Position numbers and translations under genes: made by a program
Shown: positions 4,693 through 9,801 of the stretch, one piece after another
Layout of the letters: each line of letters opens with the position of its first letter
How positions within the stretch are numbered: position 1 is the first letter of the stretch
Assembly: GCA_903832075.1 (NCBI GenBank)
Contig: CAILAF010000097.1
Span: forward strand, 1 to 9,801
Source of the DNA: an uncultured Chitinophagaceae bacterium
GTDB taxonomy: Bacteria > Bacteroidota > Bacteroidia > Chitinophagales > Chitinophagaceae
Reading direction: 5' to 3'
Length of the DNA: 9,801 nt
Notes under the pieces: generated by a model
The model's database searches: none
What the model was told of the DNA's origin: nothing
The model's input: only the letters and a program-made list of their open reading frames with translations

Positions 4693-6348
4693 TTAATTCA
4701 TCATCATTTCTCTTGCATTGGCAATTGCAGCCGCAGTGGGCTTTTCGCCACTAAGCATTTGCGCAATAGTAATAATACGTTCGTCATTATTCAGCAAACG
4801 GATATTAGTTTTAATGGCATCGGCTTTAATTTCTTTGTACACAAAAAAGTGAGCATCTGCTTTTCCTGCAATTTGCGGTTGATGCGTAATGCAAATGACT
4901 TGTCGTTTTGCTGATAATTGTTTCATAATGATACCAACCTGTTTGGCGGCTTCTCCGCTAATCCCTGTATCTATCTCATCAAAGATCATTGTTGGCAGAT
5001 CAATACTTTCGGCAACTAATGATTTAATGCATAACATTAAACGGCTTAATTCGCCACCGCTTGCCACTTTTCTAATGGGTTCAAAACGATTGCTTTTGTT
5101 TGCATCGAATAAAAACTCAATAGTGTTTTTCCCAAACTGATTTAAACCTGCATCTTTAATTTCAACTTTTAATTTAGCATTGGGCATTCCAACCTGTGCC
5201 AATAATCTATTTACTTTCTCTTCTAAAGGGTTGGCTTCTTTATTTCTTGCTTTTGAAATGATGTTTGCTTTTTCTTCTAATTGTTTAAATAAATCAAAAA
5301 CTTCTTTTTCTTTTGTGATGATGGATTCATCAATATTTAAAACAGCTTGTAATTTTTTTTGCAGATCATTTTGAATAGATAACAATTCATTGGTTGTTTT
5401 AACACCATGTTTTTTTAAAAGCTTATAGCCATTAGATAATTTTTCATTGATGATTTCAATTCTTTTCTCATCATAATTTACCGAATCATTTATTTTATCT
5501 GCTTCTTCGGCAATATCCTGCAATTCTATTTGTGATGATTGCAATCGTTGAATGATGTTGGAAATGTTTTCATTCAGTAAAGCATAAGTTTGTAATTGAT
5601 TGCTTAATTGTTTTAGCAACTGAACAATCGGCAACTCACTTTCCTTTAATTCAAAATAAACTTTTGATAAAGCTGTTTTAATTCCTTCGCTGTTGTTCAG
5701 TAATTTCAATTCATTGTCTAATTCTTCTAATTCATTTTCGCGTAATCCTAATTCGTTTAATTCATCAAATAAAAATTGATGATAATCGGCTTCTTTAGTA
5801 AAATTATTTTTTTGTAGATGCAATTCTTCCAATTCCTTTTTGGCTTGTAACCATTGTCTGTAAAGGTTTTGGTATGATTCGATTGTTAAAAGATTATTTG
5901 CCAAAGCGTCTATTACTTCTCTTTGAAAATCACTTTCACCTAATGCTAAACTATCAAATTGTTGATGTAAATCAACCAACAATGAAGCTAATTGTTTTAA
6001 TTGTTGCAAGGTTGCAGGCGAATCGTTAATAAATGCTCTTGATTTTCCATTGGCAGAAATTTCTCTTCTCAATACCAATTCATCGGCTTCCTCTAAATCA
6101 TTTTCTTTTAAAAATATTTCAACATCTTTTTTATCATCTATCGTAAATATTCCTTCAATAAAACATTTCTTATCCTGGTTTAATAAGGCAGAAGTATCAG
6201 CACGTTCTCCCAATATCAAACTCAAAGCACCCATTAAAATACTTTTACCGGCACCTGTTTCTCCGGTAATAATATTTAACCGGTTAGAAAAATCAATTTC
6301 TATTTCATCAATGATGGCATAATTCTCTATGTGTAATTTTTTTAGCAA
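4693..6348 (-). CDS. recN: DNA repair protein RecN
   Basis: This 551-residue SMC-like ATPase acts in double-strand break repair with RecA. Walker A GETGAGKS is at residues 29-36 within RLNIITGETGAGKSILMGALSLILG. LHQQFDSLAL (127-136) is the family's N-terminal LHxQ element. A long Leu/Glu/Lys-rich coiled coil spans about 155-375, interrupted near the middle. The C-terminal ATPase half has KVASGGELSRL (427-437) as signature, TMIFDEIDTGISG (453-465) as Walker B and D-loop, and THQPQIA (488-494) with the H-loop histidine. The tail MLSGEKPTAAAIANAREM is typical. Full length for the family. The start is TTG at 6348: the in-frame upstream codons reach a TAA at 6358-6360 with no ATG, and MLKKLHIENYAII is the expected N-terminus. 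No clear promoter is seen, but a terminator separates it from the preceding gene, so it should have its own. Confidence 0.96.
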   Translation of the reverse strand: MLKKLHIENYAIIDEIEIDFSNRLNIITGETGAGKSILMGALSLILGERADTSALLNQDKKCFIEGIFTIDDKKDVEIFLKENDLEEADELVLRREISANGKSRAFINDSPATLQQLKQLASLLVDLHQQFDSLALGESDFQREVIDALANNLLTIESYQNLYRQWLQAKKELEELHLQKNNFTKEADYHQFLFDELNELGLRENELEELDNELKLLNNSEGIKTALSKVYFELKESELPIVQLLKQLSNQLQTYALLNENISNIIQRLQSSQIELQDIAEEADKINDSVNYDEKRIEIINEKLSNGYKLLKKHGVKTTNELLSIQNDLQKKLQAVLNIDESIITKEKEVFDLFKQLEEKANIISKARNKEANPLEEKVNRLLAQVGMPNAKLKVEIKDAGLNQFGKNTIEFLFDANKSNRFEPIRKVASGGELSRLMLCIKSLVAESIDLPTMIFDEIDTGISGEAAKQVGIIMKQLSAKRQVICITHQPQIAGKADAHFFVYKEIKADAIKTNIRLLNNDERIITIAQMLSGEKPTAAAIANAREMMMN

Positions 6349-6405
6349 TGATGCGTTTTAAGTTGAAATAGAAAATTAAAATAAATCAATTTGATTGTAA
6401 AATAA

Positions 6406-6435
6406 AAATGTTGAATGATTTTTCATTCAACATTT
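6406..6435 (-). terminator. intrinsic terminator after the zinc-ribbon gene
   Basis: A perfect 13-bp inverted repeat, AAATGTTGAATGA (6406-6418) and TCATTCAACATTT (6423-6435), has a TTTT loop. On the minus strand the hairpin is followed by a T-rich tail (TTATTTTA), 25 nt downstream of the stop of the gene ending at 6461. The stem is AT-rich and so weaker than the one at 3369. It implies that recN is transcribed separately. Confidence 0.72.
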
Positions 6436-6460
6436 AAAATAAAGCATTTAAAATAATTTT

Positions 6461-7216
6461 TTATTTTACTTCAACACTGTCATTCAAATCTCCGTCGGCT
6501 AAAATACGTCCGCAGTTTTCGCAAACGATTATTTTCTTGTGCAAACGAATTTCGCTTTGGCGTTGAGGTGGAATAGAATTAAAGCAACCGCCGCAAGCAT
6601 CACGTTCAACAGGCACTACAGCTAATCCATTACGGTAACTTTTGCGGATTCTATCGTAACTGTACAATAATCTTTCATCAATTTCATGACGGGCAGTATC
6701 GCTTATTTTTCTAAAATGTTTTTCTTCTTTTTCAGTATCAACAATAATTTTTTCCAATTCACCTTTCTTATGATTCAATACACCTTCTTTAACTGCAATT
6801 TGTTTTTTAGCAACTTCCAATGCTTTTACTTTATCAGCCAATTCTTCATTTGCATCACGAATATGTTTTTCACATAATTTAATTTCTAACTGCTGCATTT
6901 CCATTTCTTTCGTAATGGCTTCAAACTCGCGATTATTTTTTACGTTATCGCTTTGTTTTTCATATTTTTTTACCAATGCTTCACTTTCTTTCATGGCATT
7001 TTTCTTGCCTTCAATGAATTCGGTGATACCATTGATCTCTTCTTCAATACGAGTTTTTCTGCTATTCAATCCGGTAATTTCATCTTCCAAATCACTTACT
7101 TCCATTGGTAATTCGCCTTTCAAGATTTGAATTTCATCTAATTTGCTATCAATTTTTTGAAGCTTAATTAGACTTACCAATTTTTCTTCTACTGAATATT
7201 CTTTTACAGTTGCCAT
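6461..7216 (-). CDS. coiled-coil protein with C4-type zinc ribbon (COG1579-like)
   Basis: This is a 251-residue protein. Residues about 15-180 form an almost uninterrupted charged coiled-coil helix pair, including NNREFEAITKEME, a segment typical of this family. The C-terminal 45 residues are a zinc ribbon with two CxxC pairs at C208/C211 (ACGGC) and C232/C235 (CENCG), which should bind one zinc ion. The family is widespread in bacteria and of unclear molecular role; the fold suggests binding of nucleic acid or protein. The start at 7216 (MATVKEYSVEEKLVSL) is preferred over an in-frame TTG at 7228, which would add only MNIN. It lies downstream of the Nif3-like gene on the same strand, a pairing common in bacteria and suggestive of a functional link. 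The 120-bp gap leaves room for a separate promoter, but none is convincing. A hairpin terminator follows the gene. Confidence 0.87.
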   Translation of the reverse strand: MATVKEYSVEEKLVSLIKLQKIDSKLDEIQILKGELPMEVSDLEDEITGLNSRKTRIEEEINGITEFIEGKKNAMKESEALVKKYEKQSDNVKNNREFEAITKEMEMQQLEIKLCEKHIRDANEELADKVKALEVAKKQIAVKEGVLNHKKGELEKIIVDTEKEEKHFRKISDTARHEIDERLLYSYDRIRKSYRNGLAVVPVERDACGGCFNSIPPQRQSEIRLHKKIIVCENCGRILADGDLNDSVEVK

Positions 7217-7279
7217 ATTTATGTTCAATTTAAGATGTACGATTTTTAATTTATATACCAGCTTTAGTAACTCCGATTT

Positions 7280-7324
7280 ATCTTTCGTTGCGTCGCAATC
7301 ACTTCATCTTTCAGAACCGTTTTC
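7280..7324 (-). repeat. possible dispersed repeat copy B
   Basis: Within the gap between the Nif3-like and zinc-ribbon genes, the minus strand reads GAAAAC, then 14 nt, then AAGTGATTGCGACGCAACGA, then AAGAT. It contains the palindrome TTGCG-T-CGCAA (plus strand 7288-7298). The same order of words occurs on the plus strand at 3417-3455 (copy A). The rest of the gap (7217-7336) holds no gene, clear terminator or promoter that I can see. Confidence 0.35.
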
Positions 7325-7336
7325 AACAACAACGTT

Positions 7337-8437
7337 TTAAATAAAATACTGCACAGGATTCGTTCTCGCTTCACTTTTAAGGACGGCAAAAGTAGGGAAA
7401 TTTGATCGTAAAACCGTAATAATTAAGTCGGGAGTAAACTGTTCGCTTTCCCAATGGCCGATATCTGCAATAACCATTTGATTATTCGCATCAAAAAATT
7501 CGTGATATTTTACATCAGAAGTAATAAAAAAATCAGCTTTTGCAGCCAAAGCCTTTCCAATTAAAAAACTACCGGCACCGCCACAAACCGCTACTCTTTT
7601 AACATTTTTCTTTAATAATTGTGTGTGTTTAATAGCTGTTAAACCAAATGCCGTCTTTATTTTGGATAAAAATATTTTTTCATCTATTGGCTCAGCTAAT
7701 TCGCCAATTAAGCCACTGCCAACTTGTTCATAAGCATTTGCCAAAGGAATTAAATCGTAAGCAACTTCTTCATAGGGGTGCGTTCCAATCAATGCTTTCA
7801 CAATTTTTGATTGCAAATAAGAAGGGAATATGATTTCTATTTTTAATTCTTTCTCTTTATGTTGTTTACCCAATTCTCCAACAAAAGGATTGGTCCCTGT
7901 TGGAGCATTAAAAGTTCCAATGCCTTCAACACTAAAACTACATTCATTGTAATTGCCAATATGACCACCGCCGACTTCAAAAATTGCAGATTTAATTTTT
8001 TCAATATGTTCAGCAGGAACAAACGTAAAAAGTTTAGTTAGTTGATTTTGTTTAGGCAATAATATTTTTCTGTTTATCAATCCCAATGCATCAGCCATTT
8101 TATCATTCACACCTTTTATCACATTATCCAAATTGGTGTGTACTGCATAAATAGCAATATCATTTTTGATAGAAGCAATCACTGCTTTTTCTACATAATT
8201 ATTTCCGGTTATTTTTTTCAATCCGCTAAAAATAATGGGATGATGTGCTACAATTAAATTGCAATTCTTTTGTTTGGCTTCCAATACAATTTCCTCTGTT
8301 GCATCCAAAGCACATAATACGCCGGTGCAATTCCATTCAGCATTCCCGGTTATTAATCCGCAATTATCATATTGCTCTTGATATACCGTAGGTGCAAATT
8401 CTTCAATCACTGTAATAATTTCTCTAAGAGTAATCAT
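7337..8437 (-). CDS. Nif3-like dinuclear metal-centre protein (DUF34/YqfO type)
   Basis: This 366-residue protein belongs to the NIF3 family, toroidal hexamers with a two-metal site facing the inside. Ligand residues are visible: H65 and H66 in VAHHPIIF, D104 in HTNLDN, and H328 and E332 in DIGHWESEQ. Residues about 130-235 form the PII/CutA-like insert found in the long YqfO-type members (KLFTFVPAEHIEKIKSAIFEVGGGHIGNY at 135-163, GTHPYEEVAYD at 218-228), so it is the three-part form rather than the short E. coli YbgI form. The C-terminus SEARTNPVQYF also fits Bacteroidota members. The biochemical role is not settled: a GTP cyclohydrolase label exists in databases, but the sequence alone does not justify it. 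It is divergent from the class IV aminotransferase across 41 bp. The minus strand just before the ATG carries AAGATTTG, a one-mismatch -7 box only 2 nt from the start. Confidence 0.93.
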   Translation of the reverse strand: MITLREIITVIEEFAPTVYQEQYDNCGLITGNAEWNCTGVLCALDATEEIVLEAKQKNCNLIVAHHPIIFSGLKKITGNNYVEKAVIASIKNDIAIYAVHTNLDNVIKGVNDKMADALGLINRKILLPKQNQLTKLFTFVPAEHIEKIKSAIFEVGGGHIGNYNECSFSVEGIGTFNAPTGTNPFVGELGKQHKEKELKIEIIFPSYLQSKIVKALIGTHPYEEVAYDLIPLANAYEQVGSGLIGELAEPIDEKIFLSKIKTAFGLTAIKHTQLLKKNVKRVAVCGGAGSFLIGKALAAKADFFITSDVKYHEFFDANNQMVIADIGHWESEQFTPDLIITVLRSNFPTFAVLKSEARTNPVQYFI

Positions 8438-8478
8438 TCCAAATCTTATTTTCGGTTAAAGTTAATTCAATCTTTTTT

Positions 8479-9330
8479 ATGCGTCAGGAACTATATATAA
8501 ATTTTAATGGTAAAGTTATTAAGAATGAGAAGCCGATTATTTATCACGATAACCGCTCTTTCCGTTATGGAGATGGTTGCTTTGAAACAATGAAAATATT
8601 AAACGGTAAAATAATTTTAGAGGCTTTTCATTTAGAAAGGTTGTTTACTTCTTTACAATTATTGCAATTCAATAAACCCAATTATTTTATTACAAATGAT
8701 TTTTTAGTGCAGATAAAAGAACTTGCAAAAAAAAATCAACATAGAAAATTGGCAAGAGTAAGGTTAACTGTTTTTCGCGGTAATGGCGGATTATATGATG
8801 TAGAAAATCATCATCCAAATTATATTATCGAAACAATGGATTTAAACAGTTCCAGTAATAAATTTAATGAGAATGGATTAGTGATTGATATTTTTAAAGA
8901 TGTTAGAAAAGCATATGATAAGTTTTCAAACATCAAAAGCAATAGTTATTTGCAATATGCAATGGCAGCCATGTGGGCTAAAGAAAATAAATTAAATGAT
9001 GCATTGATATTGAATGCAGATGAAAGGATTGCTGATGCCACTATTGCTAATATTTTTATTGTTGTGGATGGTGTTATTAAAACGCCTGCTATCACCGAGG
9101 CATGCGTAGGTGGTGTGATGCGCAAATTTTTATTGAAACGATTACGAGAAGAAAATTATTCTGTGCAGGAAACTTCTATTACTATTAATGATGTATTAAA
9201 TGCATCGGAAGTTTTTTTAACCAATTCTATTTATGGAATTCGCTGGGTGAAACAAGTTGGCAAAAGCAATTATAAAAAACAATTGTCAGAAATTTTGCAT
9301 CAAAAATTTGTAATTCCCAATTTTTTATGA
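8479..9330 (+). CDS. class IV PLP aminotransferase (PabC/IlvE/Dat-like)
   Basis: This 283-residue fold-type IV PLP enzyme is full length. Family marks are FRYGDGCFETMKILNGKI (residues 28-45), the HLERL helix (51-55) with its phosphate-region arginine, and K153 in FSNIKSNSYLQYAMAAMWA as the Schiff-base lysine. NADERIADATIANIFIV (179-195) is the segment that usually carries a Glu five residues before the Asn; here that position is Asp (D186). The C-terminal GGVMRKFLL (211-219) and SEVFLTNSIYGI (243-254) complete the domain. The class includes aminodeoxychorismate lyase (folate pathway), branched-chain and D-amino acid aminotransferases. Length and pattern slightly favour a PabC-like lyase, but the substrate is not decidable here, and pabA/pabB are not in view. 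The photolyase start lies 28 nt after the stop, so the two may share a transcript. Confidence 0.87.
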   Translation: MRQELYINFNGKVIKNEKPIIYHDNRSFRYGDGCFETMKILNGKIILEAFHLERLFTSLQLLQFNKPNYFITNDFLVQIKELAKKNQHRKLARVRLTVFRGNGGLYDVENHHPNYIIETMDLNSSSNKFNENGLVIDIFKDVRKAYDKFSNIKSNSYLQYAMAAMWAKENKLNDALILNADERIADATIANIFIVVDGVIKTPAITEACVGGVMRKFLLKRLREENYSVQETSITINDVLNASEVFLTNSIYGIRWVKQVGKSNYKKQLSEILHQKFVIPNFL

Positions 9331-9358
9331 TGATTCCTTTCTTTGTTAAATAATTTTT

Positions 9359-9801
9359 ATGAAGCCTTGTATTAATATTATGTGGTTTAGACGGGATTTG
9401 CGTTTGAAAGATAATGCAGCATTATATCATGCTTTGAAAGATAATAATCCTGTTCTTCCAATTTTTATTTTCGATAAAAATATTTTGGGTGATCTGCAAA
9501 ATAAAAATGATAAGCGAGTTGCGTTTATTCATAAAGCATTAAATGATATTCAAAAACAGTTGATACAGATGAATAGTTCTTTAGAAGTATTTTATTCAAC
9601 ACCAATTGAAGCTTTTAAACAATTAATGGATCAATATTCTATCGAAAAAGTTTTTACGAATAATGATTACGAACAATATGCGATTATTAGAGATTTGGTA
9701 ATTGAAAATTTATTGAAAGAACATGGCACAACATTTCATTCTTATAAAGATCAAGTTGTTTTTGAAAAAGCAGAAGTAACAAAGGATGATGGATTGCCGT
9801 A
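9359..9801 (+). CDS. deoxyribodipyrimidine photolyase/cryptochrome, N-terminal part (runs off window)
   Basis: An ATG at 9359 opens a frame that continues without a stop to the window edge, giving 147 residues plus two bases of the next codon. The start MKPCINIMWFRRDLRLKDNAALYHAL is diagnostic of the photolyase/cryptochrome antenna domain (WFRRDLRL-DN-AL). The rest follows the alpha/beta domain: PVLPIFIFDKNIL, then KRVAFIHKALNDIQKQL, VFYSTPIEAFKQL, and VFTNNDYEQYAIIRD (where photolyases have the N-x-x-Y-E-P-Y pattern), ending in HSYKDQVVFEKAEVTKDDGLP. Class I photolyases use light and FADH- to split cyclobutane pyrimidine dimers. The FAD-binding C-terminal half, which would separate CPD photolyase from cryptochrome or a 6-4 enzyme, lies outside. 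It follows the aminotransferase gene by 28 nt; no clear separate promoter was seen. Confidence 0.92.
   Translation, partial: MKPCINIMWFRRDLRLKDNAALYHALKDNNPVLPIFIFDKNILGDLQNKNDKRVAFIHKALNDIQKQLIQMNSSLEVFYSTPIEAFKQLMDQYSIEKVFTNNDYEQYAIIRDLVIENLLKEHGTTFHSYKDQVVFEKAEVTKDDGLP

Noticed and set aside
7217..7228. In-frame TTG start 12 nt upstream for the zinc-ribbon gene
   Set aside because: It adds only MNIN; the ATG at 7216 gives the N-terminus that fits the family.
7337..8437. Naming the Nif3-like protein as GTP cyclohydrolase I type 2
   Set aside because: Database labels use this name for the family, but the sequence shows only the NIF3 metal site and PII-like insert; a specific activity is not supported.
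1..9801. A defence, CRISPR, phage, toxin-antitoxin or biosynthetic system
   Set aside because: Every gene of substance matches a known housekeeping or widespread family; no regular repeat array, integrase, transposase, tRNA or small paired toxin-antitoxin genes were seen.

Overview
The window is AT-rich chromosomal DNA (roughly one-third G+C by eye) that looks like an ordinary housekeeping stretch of a Bacteroidota genome, most likely from the Chitinophagaceae/Sphingobacteriia side. The grounds are the gene content (a DUF2795-type small acidic protein, a Bacteroidota-style FabI, a C4 zinc-ribbon coiled-coil protein next to a Nif3-like protein), the near absence of Shine-Dalgarno sequences, and several promoters of the Bacteroidota type (-7 box TAnnTTTG a short distance before the start codon). 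The genus assignment is inference.

Layout. Bases 1-2273 are read left to right: the 3' end of a membrane glycosyltransferase of family GT2, gatC (a subunit of the Glu/Asp-tRNA amidotransferase), an ABC ATPase of the MacB/LolD type, and a PduO-type cob(I)alamin adenosyltransferase. A convergent 72-bp spacer with repeat-like words follows. A second ABC ATPase, very like LolD, is on the minus strand (2346-2996). It is divergent from a small monocistronic DUF2795 gene (3127-3351), which has the best promoter in the window and a strong hairpin terminator behind it. From 3492 to 8437 everything is on the minus strand, in transcription order: Nif3-like metal protein, zinc-ribbon coiled-coil protein, a terminator, recN, fabI and a SemiSWEET sugar transporter. 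From 8479 the plus strand resumes with a class IV aminotransferase (PabC/IlvE-like) and the first 147 codons of a DNA photolyase, cut by the window edge.

How the genes work together. There is no single pathway. The functions are translation (GatC), envelope and lipoprotein export (two ABC ATPases without permeases here), B12 cofactor use, fatty acid elongation (FabI), DNA repair (RecN, photolyase), sugar transport (SemiSWEET), and probably folate or amino acid metabolism (the aminotransferase). fabI-semiSWEET and aminotransferase-photolyase are spaced closely enough to be co-transcribed.

I found no mobile element, CRISPR array, tRNA, rRNA, toxin-antitoxin or defence system, and no convincing undescribed multi-gene system. 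The items most worth a second look are a pair of similar intergenic segments (about 3417-3475 on plus, 7280-7324 on minus) that may be copies of one dispersed repeat, the repeat-like spacer at 2274-2345, and the set of very short-leader promoters, including a possibly leaderless gatC.
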